A stretch of DNA of 64,000 bases, from the NCBI RefSeq assembly GCF_020921035.1, contig NC_063150.1, positions 36,131,826 to 36,195,825 on the forward strand, in the 5' to 3' direction. This document shows, in pieces, positions 1 through 13,086 of the stretch. Under the pieces are notes generated by a model that did no database searches, was not told the DNA's origin, and saw nothing but the letters and a program-made list of their open reading frames with translations. The position numbers were made by a program, and so were the translations under genes. The DNA is from Rhodamnia argentea. Its lineage: Eukaryota; Streptophyta; Magnoliopsida; Myrtales; Myrtaceae. Each line of letters begins with the position of its first letter. Positions within the stretch are counted from its first letter, which is position 1.

Positions 1-1
1 C

Positions 2-415
2 CCGTCTGGGCTGGTGTATATCAATGTCATTTCGGGCTTGGCAGATGTGATTTCAGTGGTAGAGGACATCTATGGGATCCAGGCCATGTTCAAGAGCAAA
101 AACCTGATCAAGGGTAAACTGGGGGTTTCGCTAGCCATCAACCTCTTGCTATTGATTGTGTCCATGGCAATCCAAATAGTGTTCTACGTCTTTGTGGCCC
201 TGGGACATGGATCGGGGTTCCTAAGGTTAGGGGTTGCAATTCTCTGTTTCTTGTTTCTGCTCAATTTGCTCCTCTTCGCCCCCGTGGTGCAAACCGTGAT
301 CTACTTCGTGTGCAAGTCGTATCACCACGAGAACATCGACAAGTCGCCGCTGGTGGATCATCTTGAGGTCCATCTTTTGGCCGATTACCTTCCTCCTCAA
401 GCCGACAACGTATAA
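2..415 (+). CDS. Multi-pass membrane protein, 3' part (array copy A, cut by window edge)
   Basis: This is the C-terminal 137 or so codons of a membrane protein whose start lies left of the window; the frame is open from base 2 to a stop at 413-415. It carries the landmarks of the intact paralogue at 15542-16540: DIYGIQAMFKS followed by LIKGK, two long hydrophobic segments, and YFVCKSYHHENIDKS near the end. The family is plant-specific and poorly characterised; I recall relatives annotated as 'polyadenylate-binding protein-binding' or simply uncharacterised membrane proteins, so no function is assigned. No break is visible in the part seen, so this copy may be intact. Its 3' flank resembles that of copy E, which supports origin by tandem duplication. 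Confidence 0.8.
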   Translation, partial: PSGLVYINVISGLADVISVVEDIYGIQAMFKSKNLIKGKLGVSLAINLLLLIVSMAIQIVFYVFVALGHGSGFLRLGVAILCFLFLLNLLLFAPVVQTVIYFVCKSYHHENIDKSPLVDHLEVHLLADYLPPQADNV

Positions 416-504
416 GTGGAACAAGTCGACGTACAAGCTAGCGTTCATATATTCTAATAATGTAGGAACCTGGGCTGCATCTCGTCTTGTTTGCCCATAT
501 GTAA

Positions 505-1250
505 AAGGTTCCTTCACCTTAATGTACTATGAGAGTGATTATTACCTTCTTGGGCTACTTGCAACTCGCGAGTCCTCTTCTTGCTACTAATATTTCACTT
601 AATTTTCCATGCGCCACATTGTTGGCTGGTGTTCGTTCGCTTCCATTTGAGATAGTTATACCTTTTCACACTTACTTTTTATGATTGCCGACTAATAACC
701 CCTCAAGCGAATGCAATTACATTTACAACGGGATAATTCTCAGCCCAAAGAACTACATTGCCAAACCATTAAAGGTGTAGGACTAAATTGGTCAAATTGA
801 AAAAGTTTATAATTGAATTTACAACCATATAATAGGCTTAGAATTTTTTTGACAATATGCTCTCTCCTGAAATTATGGAAACAACTGTAACCTTTTCACT
901 ATATTGATAATTTTAATCGGCCGTGGAACTTTGATTCACTAATTTGTTGTTCCCAAATTTTATCTCTTATGGAATTTAATTCATAAAACCTACAAAGGGG
1001 ATATTTTGAAAAATAAAATACAGAGAGTAACCTTCAAGAAATCAATTAGTTCAAAATTAAATTAAAATTTGAAAATTAACGGACTAGTATTACGTGTTAA
1101 CAATAACTAAATAAAAGTGACTGTTCTTACTTAGAAATTACTCATCTTTCCACGTGGTTATTAGCTTTTCTATAGCAAAGTTTTTTTTCTTGTCACGGCA
1201 AATAAAAATTATATCCGTAATTGAACAAGTACACAAATGGTACAGATACA
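505..1250. repeat. Duplicated 3' flank of membrane-protein gene (matches about 16700-17525)
   Basis: Gene-free. Short blocks in order match the DNA downstream of copy E: 'ctatgagagtgat' at about 528 against 16713, and the 'atatccgtaat' block near 1210 against 17496. About 770-860 holds what looks like one orphan arm of the long-TIR MITE family found elsewhere in the window. This marks the array as a segmental tandem duplication, not only a set of coding-sequence copies. Confidence 0.6.
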
Positions 1251-1419
1251 GGAGGGAAAGGGTCTTGAAACATAACAGAAACAGCATTAATTAAGCGTAA
1301 GAGACACAAATTCACAACCTAATAGAAGCTAAAGGCCATGGAGGCACCAAACAAAGTACGACCGATGCTTAGCAAACATTTTCATCCACAATTTAGTCCT
1401 ATTATGTAGGCCATAACTA

Positions 1420-1990
1420 ATTCGTCAGGAAAATTACCAAAATAAATCTATTATACGTGTGCCAATTCAATGATAAATCTCTCAAATTAACCAATTTAGC
1501 TGTAAATTTTTTGATTATTTGCTAATATAGTCATTTGGGCTAGCTTTAGTGGGCAACTGCCGACGTGGACACCAGCCGTCCTACATGGTACAGCCGATGT
1601 TGACTTCTTCCCTTTTTTTTTTCTTTTCATTATTTTTTCCCCTTCTTCCTTTAACGGTCACCACGCCTCGGCGATCGGCTACAAGCAAGGGTGGGCGAGA
1701 CTCAATCTCATCGGATGACCTCGCTCTTAGCCGGTTGCCGACCATGGTGATTGGTGGAGGAAGAAGGGGAAAAAAGGATGAAAGAGAAAATATCATGTAA
1801 AACAAAAATCTTCCACAACAACGTCGACCATATCATGTATGACGGTCAACGTCAAATCGGTGATTGCCAACCAAAATTGAGGAGAATGACTACATTAACA
1901 AATCGTCAAAAGGTTTAGGACTTAATTGCTCAAATTAAAAGGTTTAAATTAAATTGGCATCCGTGAAATAAATATTTAATTTTTGTTGTC
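1420..1990. mobile_element. Long-TIR MITE, non-coding
   Basis: The left arm (about 1428-1510) and right arm (about 1905-1985) are imperfect inverted repeats rich in 'caaattaa / gtgccaattcaa' type words. The interior holds a T-rich tract followed by a GC-rich block (about 1555-1760). The small open frames inside are chance. The same architecture recurs at 14636-15270 and 17522-20716. No transposase is present, so it would be non-autonomous. Confidence 0.6.
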
Positions 1991-2399
1991 AATTATCTCC
2001 AAATTCGTCACATCATAGAACTTCCTCGGATTAGATGAGATAAGTTCCTAATTGAAAGTAACACCGTGTTGATAATCTAGGTGAAGACCAAGATTAAAGA
2101 ACTGAAAAGTCAAACTCTCTTCTTCAAGGGAAATGTTCATCATTCCTATCCACACGTGATAATTTGTGATTGAATTACAAGAAGAAAAAAATATGCATGC
2201 CATCTATGACGGGGTAAATTGTGACCGCTTAATACTTTCTCCCTCTTGAACTCTCACCGTGTAAGAGACGACCAAAATTGACCATTGAGACTAGAGAACT
2301 AGATGATATAAAGACAATCAAATTTCTCCGTCTTCTTCTGTGAATCCTTCGAAATCACAACTGTTCACCACCAGGTCATTCTTACCCTCATTCCCCCCG

Positions 2400-2635
2400 A
2401 TGATTGTCCAAAAAGTCCTAAACTTATTACACAACGGCAAATTCAATCATAAACCTTTAAACTATGTCAATTTAGTCATAAACCTTTTAGTGATTTACCA
2501 ATTTAGTCATAAAACTTTTCAATTATCTCAATTTAGTTCTAAATCTTTTGAAATTTTGACAATTTAGTTCTAAACGTATAAATTAGATAATTGGTCAAAA
2601 TAGACTATATTGACAAATTGCGACCGTGGAATCGG
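2400..2635. repeat. MITE-arm-like repeat, partial
   Basis: Tandem degenerate words of the form 'caatttagt(c/t)(a/c)taaa' repeat about five times (for example near 2471, 2502 and 2531). They resemble the arm of the long-TIR MITE family. No matching second arm is seen, so this is a partial or rearranged copy. No gene is supported here. Confidence 0.5.
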
Positions 2636-2649
2636 TCTTCTAAAATAAT

Positions 2650-2905
2650 AACCGGAGTGACATGCTTCTTGTTGATGTCAATGGCGATTCTCTTCGGATA
2701 AGTCGCGGAGATGGTTGATATACTTTGTCCGCAAGCTCGATGTCGGCCTCCATGAATGTTGACAAATCTTTCTTGTCTGAGCATCTCCGAGGCACATATC
2801 TAGGAGTGTATGTGCCTTTGAAGATTAAGGATGACATGGAGATTGTATAGACAAACACTTGTTTCATTAGATTGCCTTTGGTACCTCCGCTTGCGGGATT
2901 TGCCG
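2650..2905 (+). pseudogene. C-terminal relic of a divergent array paralogue (relic B)
   Basis: DNA at about 2661-2830 aligns with the C-terminal relic at 13736-13890: both carry the gene-like run 'cttcttgttgatgtc...gcgattctcttcgga', then a region equivalent to YFVCK and VDKS..EHL. Here the frame is broken by stops and shifts. The DNA after it (about 2848-2900) matches 14315-14385, so the relic and its 3' flank were copied together. The open frame on the opposite strand (2640-2912) is only a shadow. No upstream exons remain. Confidence 0.65.
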
Positions 2906-2914
2906 CCAGCATGA

Positions 2915-3094
2915 TAATTAGGTGATATTAAAGTATGATTGATTTGTTTTGTATGCATATATTCATTTCTTTATTGATACAGCACCATCATGCATATATA
3001 AGTTCACTCAAGACAATTTAATCAATGCCTATAAACCGTGTTCTATTTATAACACCCTCTGTCATGAAGCTCCACAAATTTCAGAAATTAGAAG
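2915..3094 (+). promoter_or_regulatory. Duplicated promoter/5' UTR of array copy C
   Basis: The 180 bases before the start codon of copy C match those before copy E (15375-15541): the shared order is 'atgattg(a/g)tttgttttgta', a 'catatata' stretch, 'cactc/tgaa' and 'aacaccctc...gaagctccaca'. The match shows that the promoter was carried with the gene in the duplication. The transcription start is not identified. Confidence 0.55.
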
Positions 3095-3891
3095 ATGGAT
3101 CGAGAGCAAGAGGAGATGCAATTTCTGGGTTTCTTTGGCATCATCAAGGGCTCCATCAAGATCATCTTCACATGGAGGAAGACCTTCAGCCAGATCATGC
3201 TTGCCCTCGTCCTCCGTCTTTCCTTCATCTTCTTAGCTTACACCGAGATTTCCGATTTCCTCATGGCAAAGATCCAGCCCGTCCGGCATGCACTCGGTTG
3301 CGCCAAAGCTGACACTCCCAAGTACAATAAGCTCTTGAACCTTGTGACCTTGGACAAAATCAACCTCTGTCTCTCTAGGGTCATCTACTACATCCTTGTT
3401 CTAACCTTTACTCTTCTTTCCATGCCCACGGTCGTGCACGCTATCGTGTGCGTGTACACCTCGTCCCAAAGGTGTGAAAGAGGCTTATGATCACACTCAT
3501 GTGGAGTTCTCTTGCTGTCGTCATCTACATCATCTACATCGTCGTGACTATTGTATTCTGCTATCTCTTGTTTGATCTTATTCACTCTCCCGCCATTGGG
3601 ATAACCCTAGGTTTCATCCGCCTCATCTTATTCCTCTTTGGGTTGGTGTGTATCGGTGTCATTTTGGACTTGGCAGGTGTGATTGCGGTGCTACGGGACA
3701 TCTATGGTATTCAGGCCGTGTTTAAGTGCATGAACCCGATCAAGGGTAAAATGTGGATTTCAATAGCTATCAACTTCTTGCTAACGATTGGTTCCATGGC
3801 GATCCACAAAGCAATCATCACCTCTCTCTCTTTCTCTAGACCCTCCTTGACTAGCCCCACATGTAGCTTCACTATCCGTGTTTATGTGTAG
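3095..3891 (+). pseudogene. Membrane protein array copy C, frameshifted and 3'-truncated
   Basis: It starts with MDREQEEMQFLG, the same start as intact copy E, and runs in frame to about 3463. There a 34-base deletion relative to copy E (at its codons 123-134) shifts the frame, leaving a stop at 3488-3490. The original frame resumes near 3487 (MITLMWSSLAVV...) and continues through DIYGIQAVFK and 'IKGK'. Homology ends at about 3808, after 'SMAIHK'; the remaining codons to 3891 are unrelated. The YFVCKSYHH end is missing, replaced by retrotransposon DNA. The product would lack at least one membrane segment and the conserved tail, so this is a pseudogene. Confidence 0.85.
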
Positions 3892-5525
3892 CTAATGTTT
3901 TGTCGACATCTAATCAATATTTTCTAAATTTCCAGGAATTTATCTTCACTATATATAAGAGTCATATAACAAGCCTATAAAAAGGCAAGTCTTCATGATC
4001 ATTTCAATTGAAGTAAGGTGAAATAAGAAAAGAGCCTATTTGTCTCCTTCTCTTCCTTGAATTTTGAGCTTTTTCACCTTGAAATTATCTTATTGGAAAA
4101 GTAGTATCAGTATAGCACCTCTAAAGTTCAACAAGCGGTATCGGAGCATGCGGTTGAGGGTCGTGAATCCAATGATCCGGAGCATGGTATGCGTAGACAG
4201 TGGTCGGGGACCATTGTGTGTGAATAGGCGGTGAAGGACCAAAGTAGGCCTAAATTTTGCCATTTTACAGTCAAGGATTGTGATCGATTGGTCTAGGACA
4301 AAGCTTACTTGGTGTAGTGTCGGGCATTATACCCAAGTTAGATGGCACATATTTCAATTTCGATAAACGATGTCGAGAGAATTAATAATAATTGAAGTAC
4401 TCGTATGCAGGTTTATTTGTTGGGTCAAGATCGGTGGGATATCATTAGCAGCGACTACACCACACCATCCATGAACAATAGCGACTTAAGAGATGAATTA
4501 TTGCAGCACATAAAGAGCATGCAAAGGCATGTGATAACTTGGTGGCACTGCTCGCGAGATCGAACGATGCCAAATTACAAAGGTTGAAGAACAAGCTATT
4601 GTCAATGTTACAACAAAATATGATGCTGAGTCAATTCTTCTCCAAAGTCAAATCTATTTGTGAAGAAATTTCAAAGTTAGATAGTTCTAATGTCAACTCT
4701 AAGACTAGGTTGAAAAGAATTATCATTCACAGATTAAGGCTGAAGTATAACGGAATTGTTACGGCCACTCGTGGATGGGCAAATGAGCTTATTTTGATCG
4801 AGTTGGAGAATATATTGGCCAACTAAGAGGCTTTAGATAGAAAAAGGTCTACGGTCTTGATTGAAGAAGACTAAAGTGCCCTCTTCACGAATAAAAGAGG
4901 GTTAAGTGGTCAAAGGAGAATTGGTGCGGGCATTGCAGATGGCAAACAGAGAAAAAAAGTCCTGGAGAATGGCAAAAGCAACTAGAAGCGTTCGGCCGGT
5001 GAGAGCTTGCCGAGATTATGAGAAGTGACAATGAAGATAAGAGCAATAGAAGGCGTAACGGACAATGTTACATCTGCAGCAAAGAGACTGTCAAGTCAAA
5101 AGAGCTAAAGGAAACTTTGCAACATCTAAGGAGAATGATAGCGAAGAGGAATGGGATTTCCAAGTGTCCATTACGGTGGAGGAACAAGGAGCACTTACAT
5201 CCTCTTCTACCATTAAGTAAAAACAAGTGATGGCTCTCATCACGATAAGTGATAAATCAATCAATTATTATTTTCATTGGATAGTTAATTCAGGGTGCTC
5301 AAATCAATGTCCGGAGATCAAGGCAAGCTATTAAACATGTTTGAGTACCTTAGTGGATGAGTAGTTGTCATCAAACACAAATCAAGGCTGTCGATTACTT
5401 GTGTCAACCAAACGGTGATAATGCTCCAATTTAGTTCACATCAGGTTGAACTGAATAATGTGTATCACGCGCCGAAAATGAAGAAAAATGTTTTGTCCAT
5501 CTACATCTTGGAAATCTAATAATGA
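3885..5525 (+). mobile_element. Ty1/copia fragment 1: 5' LTR remnant, PBS, gag, start of protease
   Basis: A probable LTR end at 4130 (…ttca) is followed by 'gcggtatcggagc' (4135-4147), close to the initiator-Met tRNA primer site used by copia elements. Upstream, 'ctataaaaagg' near 3984 could be the LTR TATA box. The gag remnant includes the 4539-4826 frame (…EEISKLD..., then GWANELILIELENILAN), typical of copia gag, then a CCHC-like knuckle near 5066 (CYIC). After that come 'WIVNSGCSN' (about 5281, protease active-site region with Asp replaced by Asn) and 'VYHAPKMKKNVLSIY' (about 5461). Stops interrupt the frames, so the element is dead. It ends abruptly near 5525, where a different copia begins. 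Confidence 0.75.
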
Positions 5526-5529
5526 AGTA

Positions 5530-8500
5530 GGATGAATTACGATAATATCAACCACCAGTTCATACTATTGAGACCCAATGGGAAGAACTTGACAAGATTT
5601 TTCAATTTATGGCCAATCTTAGGCTTGAATAGGAAGACCTTAAGAGGCAAAACCTAATGAGTTCTACTAGTCCCAATTTTACCACTGTTTCTTCAAATGG
5701 AGAAACTCGTCGTCATGTGATGACTTATGATTCTAGGAAAGGGGGATGCGACTATTGCAGCTCGGATTCAAGGCTCCACATCCGACTTTCACGCCCGTCT
5801 GAGTAAACTTGCTCCCCAATTACAACATCTTATCCAATCCAGTAGCATAAAACCTTCCATTCCGGATTCTACCATTTTGTCTCAATCCAGTAATTCCCTG
5901 GCTCTTAGGATTTCGTCTCTAAAAAGTTCTTTTATTGTTGATTTGGGCGCTACTAGTCATATGTGCGGAGTACCTCTTGTTGACTATTTGATTTTCATAT
6001 CATTTCTAAGGGTTCTCATGGTCTCATTACTATGGCTAATGATACTTAGGTTCCAATCAAAGGACATCGCACCGTTAATTTATTTTCAACTTCTTGTGAT
6101 GTGTTATTTGTATCGGCTTTATTTTCAAATTTGTTATCTATCGGTAAACTTAGTAAAGAATAGGGCTGCATTGTTCTTTTTTCCCATAAAAAGGTAGTGG
6201 TTCAAGATAGACTCACAAGGTGGACAATTGGTGAAGGACGATTTCAATACGTCTCTATATGGTTGATTTTTCGGGTGAGGCTATTTCACAACTCTAGCAT
6301 TTACGCATGGGCCACCCGTCGGATAATTTGTTGTATAATTTGAGTTTCAATTTTTATCTTAATTCGAGTCATTGTGAAACTTGTCGTTATTCCAAGCAGC
6401 ATAAATCGCCTTTCACCTCTATCACACATGTTTCATAAGAACAGTTTGAATTATACCCGATGATGTATAAGGTGCTGCTCTTGTTGACTCTCGTGATGGC
6501 TTTAGATATTTTATTACATTTAATGATGATAAGTCCGACACCACTTGGCTTTATTTGTTGACCACTAAGAGTGGAGTGTTGAAAGTATTCCAAGAATTTT
6601 GTAATATGGTTCACACGTAGTATTGCCATTATATCAAGATTCTTTGAATTGATAATGTGATTGAATATACAAACCATCTCTTTGAGTCCTTTCTTAAGTT
6701 TTTGGGAATTGTTCATCAAACCTCCTATGTTGGCACTAGTCAACTAAATGGGGTAGATGAATGAAAAGATCGCCACCTCCTCAAAATAACAGAGTTATGC
6801 TATTTCATAGTACCTTTCCCAAGATATATTGGTCAAATGTAGTGCTCACTAGTTGTTATTTGATTAATCATCCCCCTAGTAAGATTTTACGCTACAAGTC
6901 TACAATGGAGGTACTTAGTGGGTGACCTGTGCATATTTTACATGTAATATTTGAAAGTATTTGTTTTGTTCACTCTCCTAGGAGGAAACTTGATCCTCAT
7001 GCTTGCAACTACGTTTTTATTGGTCACTCCTCTATCAAAAAGGGGTATAATGTTTCGATCCATCTACTAAGAATGTTTTTATCTCCTTTGATGTTGTCTT
7101 TTATGAAGCTTACAAGTTTTTTGTCTAGTAGAGATCACTTTCAAGGGAAGAATAGTGGTACTCACTTAGACTATAGTGCATTTAATGTTGAAATTGCTTC
7201 TTGCTTAATGTTGAAATTGCTTACTTTTCGATTGTGACTGATCACGTCGGTGATCCTACCCTTGCTCTAGAGCAAGTAGATGAAATTTAAGATAGAAGAG
7301 TTTATCTTGCTTTCGCTACTCCTGCTCCTATCCATAGGATCACTTGAATTTTACAGCCATCTGCCAAACTTAGTGACTTCACCACTTATCACTACGGTAA
7401 ACTTCATATAAAGGATTATATTTGCTACGATGAAGTGTTGCCTAGCTTCCATGCTTTTTTATCGAGTGTTGATGCTTAGAAAGAACTTGCTACCTTTCTT
7501 GAAGCCGGAAGTTCTTAAGTGTAGCGAGATGCTATGAAAGAAGAGCTAGAAACACTCGTTCAAAATGACACTTGGATACCATTACCTTACCCAAAGTAAA
7601 GCGTTTTGTAGGCTACAAATGGGTACATAACAATAAATATAAGAGTGATGGTTCCATTGAGTGTCATAAGGCAAGACTTATTGCCAAGGGTTACACTCAA
7701 ACATATGGTGAAGACTACAAAGAAATGTTTGGTCCTATAGCAAAATTGAACATAATAATAGTACTGATGTCCATAGAAATAAATTGTGATTGGCCACTCT
7801 TTTAAATGAATATTATAAATGCATTCTTACAAGGTGAATTGGTAGAAGATCATATGAACATTCCTCCTAGACATTCTTTACAAAATCAACCCAATGCAAT
7901 ATGCAAGCTTAATAAAACCATCTACGGTCTCAAACAATCGCCATGTGCGTGATATGAAAAATGAAGTTCTGCTCTTGACAGTGGGTTTTAAAAAGTGTTA
8001 TTCGAATTCCTCCTTGTTTCCGAAGCGAAATGCAAAACGAACGGTTGTTGTCCATGTCTACGGGGATGATATATAATTATTAGTGATAATATTCATGAAA
8101 TTGAGGCTCTCAAGAATGTGAAGTTTGATGTCAAGGATTTGGGACACCTACGCTGTTTTTTTAGTATAGAGGTGGCTTACACTAGTAAAGGATTATTTAT
8201 CTCTCAAAGGATATAACTCTTGCCTTGTTAAAAGAGATTGGAAAACTTAGAGCTGCTCCTGCAAAGTCTCCCATGTATTATAATAGTAAGTTTGTGGACG
8301 ACGTCACCCCATTACCCGATACTGGTCGGTTTTAAAGATTGATTGGATGGCTGATCTACTTAATCATTACTCATTCATATATTGCTTGATATTGGTTATG
8401 TAAAGCTAATTCATCCATACTACTATTGAAAGACATATGGTGCTTGTAGATCGCATACTTTAGTTTCTAAAGTCTAGCCTAGGTCGGGGTATTTTGATGA

Positions 8501-8880
8501 AGAAACATTAACTTACTGGTTTAGTAGGGTACTCTGATGCGAATTGGTTGGAAGCCCTATGGACAGGAAATCAATTACATGCTTTTGCACCTTTGTATGT
8601 CGTAACTTAGGCAATTGACATTATAAAAATGAAAAAAGATTATTATGGCAAAGTCCAATGCAAAGGTCAAATACAGAGCTGTGGCCTCAACTACAAATGA
8701 AATAGTTTGGCTTCGGTTGCTTATGCAAGAATTGGGGTTTGAAATCCCGAGTCTCCTATTAAGTTATTTTGTGATAATCAAGTTGCAATTCATATTACTT
8801 CAAATCCAATTTTCTATGAACAAACAAAACATATAGAAGTCAATTGTTACTTTGTTAGTGAGAAGGTTCATGTGACGACT
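5530..8880 (+). mobile_element. Ty1/copia fragment 2: gag/protease, integrase, reverse transcriptase, RNase H (decayed)
   Basis: A second copia in the same orientation. Protease landmark 'DLGATSHMCG' is at about 5940. Integrase-like remnants span about 6300-7100. Reverse-transcriptase landmarks are 'GYKWVHNNKYKSDGSIE...KARLIAKGYTQ' (7610-7700), 'NAFLQGELVED' (about 7825) and 'KTIYGLKQSP' (about 7915). The RNase H tail '[15 protein letters not shown]' is near 8815-8860. Many stops and shifts are present. The element is split: its last RNase H residues, polypurine tract and 3' LTR lie at 13162-13575, beyond a nested insertion. Confidence 0.8.
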
Positions 8881-9232
8881 TGGATTTTTTGCCAGATTAG
8901 ATTTATGAGCGAAATAGTCAATGTCAGACTTAAGTTATCAGAGATTGTCATTTGGGATATATAATTACTTGGACAGTGGGCCATTGGACTTAAATTTAAT
9001 GATGAACGAGATGAATTAAATTGATGGACTATTAAATTGCGATAGTCACTTTGGACCCTGATAGAACTATTCGCACCAAAATTGGTTCGAGATTTGACTG
9101 CGAAGCCCATCCAACCAACCTAGTCTAACCCACTACCTATAAATACCCAAGCTTCTCTCTCACTCTCTAATTCTCACTCTCGGTACACCCTGACCCGACG
9201 CCCTCTTGCTCTCCCTCACCAACTTGACGCCG

Positions 9233-9287
<55 letters not shown>

Positions 9288-12200
9288 GCGCCTGCGCCTG
9301 CGCGCAGGGCAAGATAAGGATGAGCATGGTGCGGCGACGATTACATGGTGATTTTTTTGTGCGAAATCAAGGGGAGTAGACCTCCAAATCAATAGTTAAA
9401 TCGTTAAGACTAAGTCGTAAAATGTGATTACCATGCGAGATTGAGTTTGGTTTTAGCTTGAGGAGTATTTGATTGACTTGCATGTTGTTCCAAATGGATT
9501 TATTGTCATCCTTGAGGGTTGGATTAGAGAGATTAGCAAGTGAATCGTGGAAATGGGTGGCGATCAGTGGAGGCTGAGAAAGGTGAGGTGGGGTTCTGGT
9601 TTGTGGTGCACCAAGGTGTTATGCATATTGATTCTATGAGAGTAATTGGTGTCCTCAAATGTCAAGCAAGTGAGATTGACAGATAAATCATTAAACATGA
9701 GTAGCGAAAAGTGGAAATCGAGAGAGGAAGTGTTTGATTTTGCTGGTTTTAGAACTCAATGGACTTCGATTAACTTGATTGCTGCTCATATCGGAAAGGT
9801 TAGAACCTTGAGAGACAGGATTAATGGATTTGGTAGTCAATTCGTTGAATTTGGTGATGAAATGATGTAAGCCATGTAGTTAGTGATTCGGTTGTGAGCT
9901 ATATAAGAGCAAATGTGCAATTTTGTGTTCGATATGTGGAGCATGAGGTCTTGAATAATTTATTCTAAGTATCTATTGTCATTACGATGCATTGTAAATC
10001 GATTTGAACACGTTTAATGCCATGAGGTACGACTATTACTGTTTAACATATGGATATGTGTTACATAGAATGGCATAAACACGTAATTGCATTGCAATTG
10101 AGAAATGAATTGTGATAATGACATCGATGATTAATGCTAATGAAGCCATGTGGGAGTCGGGATTGGAAATCAGGTTACCTTCACTATGTGAATTTGGAGA
10201 GTTTCCGTGTTGTGTGAATTCAGGGAAGCCTCAAAGTGAGATGCATGTGGACATAGCGATCCACAAAAGTCCGGTCAGTAAATCGGGAATGACCCTCACG
10301 GGCTAGTCAGTAAACCGGTAGTACCGTTAAATGGATGTGGACTTTGAAATGCAATAACTAATGCATTCTCATGCACATTACATATAGTAATACATCTAGT
10401 TAATAGAAAGTCATGTGTCCATGTTGTACTAAATCTATTTGGTCATATAGTGAGAGATGGCATGTCTGTTATAAAATTGATATATCTGATTTTTTTATGT
10501 GTTAGACTTTTACTCGTTAAGTTTTAAGCTCACTTCTGTTGATTTGTGGTTTTCAGATGATAAGTAGCATGCCTCCACTGACACCTGCGGTTCCCATGGT
10601 GTGTTACAGGGCACCCGTGAATTTTACTAGTTCATGGGAAGAGAATGTTCTGACGGCTTGAATTTTACCGGAATTTGGATTAATGAGCGAAATGGCAATT
10701 GGGAGTTAATTTATACGCACCAGATTATTAAACTTTAGTTTGTCAATAGGCACAATCATACTGCAATTAGTAAAAAAGTGTGGGGTGAGGACTATTTTGG
10801 AATCACAAGGGAATTTTCGCACTGGAGTTCGTTCGCGGTATGAACGCGACGCTTCCTCAGCTAACCCACCCTTTATTTAAACCCCTCCTCCTCTCCACTT
10901 ACTCTCTCTCCTACTCACTCCCACCCACGCAAACGTACACCCCTCACCTCTCCCTTGTGAACTCCGCCCGCCCTCACCCTCCTCTCGACTCTACTCCTTT
11001 CGCTCTCACTTGACCCATAATGGCACCCCCAGCTCGATGCCGACGACAACGAGCTCTCACCCCAATCTCCTCCATTGCTGCTCCATCATTGTCGCCGCTG
11101 CTCGCGCCGTCGCCGTTGGGTTGAACAACATGCGACCAAGAAGAAGAACAAGACCGACCTTGTTCCGACACCATTTTTACTTTCGTTTCTTCTGAAACGT
11201 CAAACCCAGGCAAGTGTGTATCTAGTTTACAACTAGGCAGTTTAATTAGAGTTCAATCAAGCTCAAATTGCCAATTCCTGCTCATGTAAATGTGGTTTCA
11301 GATTTGCATTTCAAGGACGAGTAAACATGGATGCATGGGTAATCTGCTGTCAGAGGTAGTGTTATGAGGACATGGGTAGTTTGACTACATGGGTTGCTTG
11401 TTAAGTTTGACGTCGATTCAAGATGGATTCCAAGATAGGTGGTAGGACGTGTTCGGCGATGGTAAGTCCAGGGTATGAGAACTGTGTAGCTTTGTGAGTT
11501 GTTTGATAATTCTACTGGTCTATTGTAATGTCATAATTTGAGGGTGGATGGAATCAAAGTGAAATCGGTTGAAATGAGGTTGGCCGAAGCTATTTCGTGG
11601 ACTAGCCTTTATAGTATTTTGGTTGTGAGTTAAGGAAGTTTTGGAGCAATCGTATCGTTGCTTAGCTAAGAGGTAGTGCTACCACTAGAAGATTCGACAA
11701 TGTATAGTTCGGAGAAAATAGTTTATCATGTTACATGTTTGTCTTAAGGTATCCTGTCCAATCAAGGGGTCAATTGATGAGTCTGGTTGTTTGATTAGAT
11801 GCATGCCTTGCTGAGTTATCTACTCACCCATTGTGGGTCTTATTCTTTCAGTTGACAGCTACGCCGATTACACCCTCGACTTCCGATTTCATTTACGGTG
11901 CTCCCTCCAACTTTTCATATGTTATGGAGAATATCACTAGCCCAGGCGGTTCTGCCACTTGTTTTGTGAGACTGGTGACATCATTAGAGCTTGCGGTAGA
12001 GTCAAATAGTTTTGTTACATACAAGTTCTTTGCCGTATTTGAGAGACATGATGATGGCAGATTCACGGGGCTGAACCCATTTGTGAGGTCTGATAGTGGC
12101 GGCTCGCAATAGGACACGAGGATGAAGCTTTTTGAAGTTCGGGTGGCATGACAACTACTTATTGGACTAAGGTCGTGTGGTAGTTATGGATGGACGACGA

Positions 12201-13086
12201 AGGATGCCGAAGGTGGTGGTAGTAGACGATGGGGAGTTATCATCTTTATGCTTTAGTCTCTCGGGTGTCTGTTTTTATTTCTCTTGAACGATGTATGTAA
12301 ATCTCTTGTTATATATAAAAGTATCTATTTCCGAAATTTGTTGATCGATCTGATTGCGTGTATGTTATATAGGTTAAGGAAATCGATGTGTAATGTCATA
12401 CCTTTTGGGCATCGTGCCTGCCTATTGTTTGGAATGCACTTGTATCTTAGTTCAGTCTTCCGCATGCACCCTATTGTGTGAAATAAAAGATTAAAACAAA
12501 ATGCGATTAGAGCATAGATTAAGATCGGGGTCTCCATATTATTAGCATCAGAGCACGGACTTTTTGAATGTGTCTTTTAGGGTGCTTTTGTGCGATTTGT
12601 GGGTAGACGTAGGGTTAACCATAGGTCATGTACCCTATCATTTTGTAGCCATTTATGTGTTAGCCTATGGTGGAAGTTTGGTGGGACCTCTTCCCTTTGT
12701 GCAGGGTGAAAATAGTAGTGGCGGTAGTGGTGTAGAGAAGGCATGTACGCAAGTGGAGATAGGGATGTGATAGCAAGATTTTTGGTTAAAGGCACGGCAA
12801 GTACCTTTTTCGCAAGCAGTGCTGGTATGAAGATGGATGAGGGCAGTAGTCGTGGTGATGTGGTAGCAGCCATGATGTAGTTTTACCGACCTTCCCCCTA
12901 TCTTTTGACTGCATTATGTATGGAACTGATATGACTTAGATATAAATAGAACTAGATGTTTACGAACTTTGTTGAATGATCTTGTTGATTTAGGCAATAC
13001 CTTATTAGGCACTGTGCCTACTTCCCTTGATTACCTTTGTATGATGGCATGATGTGTTTGTTTCGACACAATCTTCCGCATGCACC

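Noticed and set aside
1549-1805. Overlapping frames in the GC-rich block at 1.55-1.8 kb
   Set aside because: They lie inside a MITE interior and have no homology or codon bias.
2640-2912. 90-residue minus-strand frame
   Set aside because: Shadow of the plus-strand relic B, which aligns with relic D.
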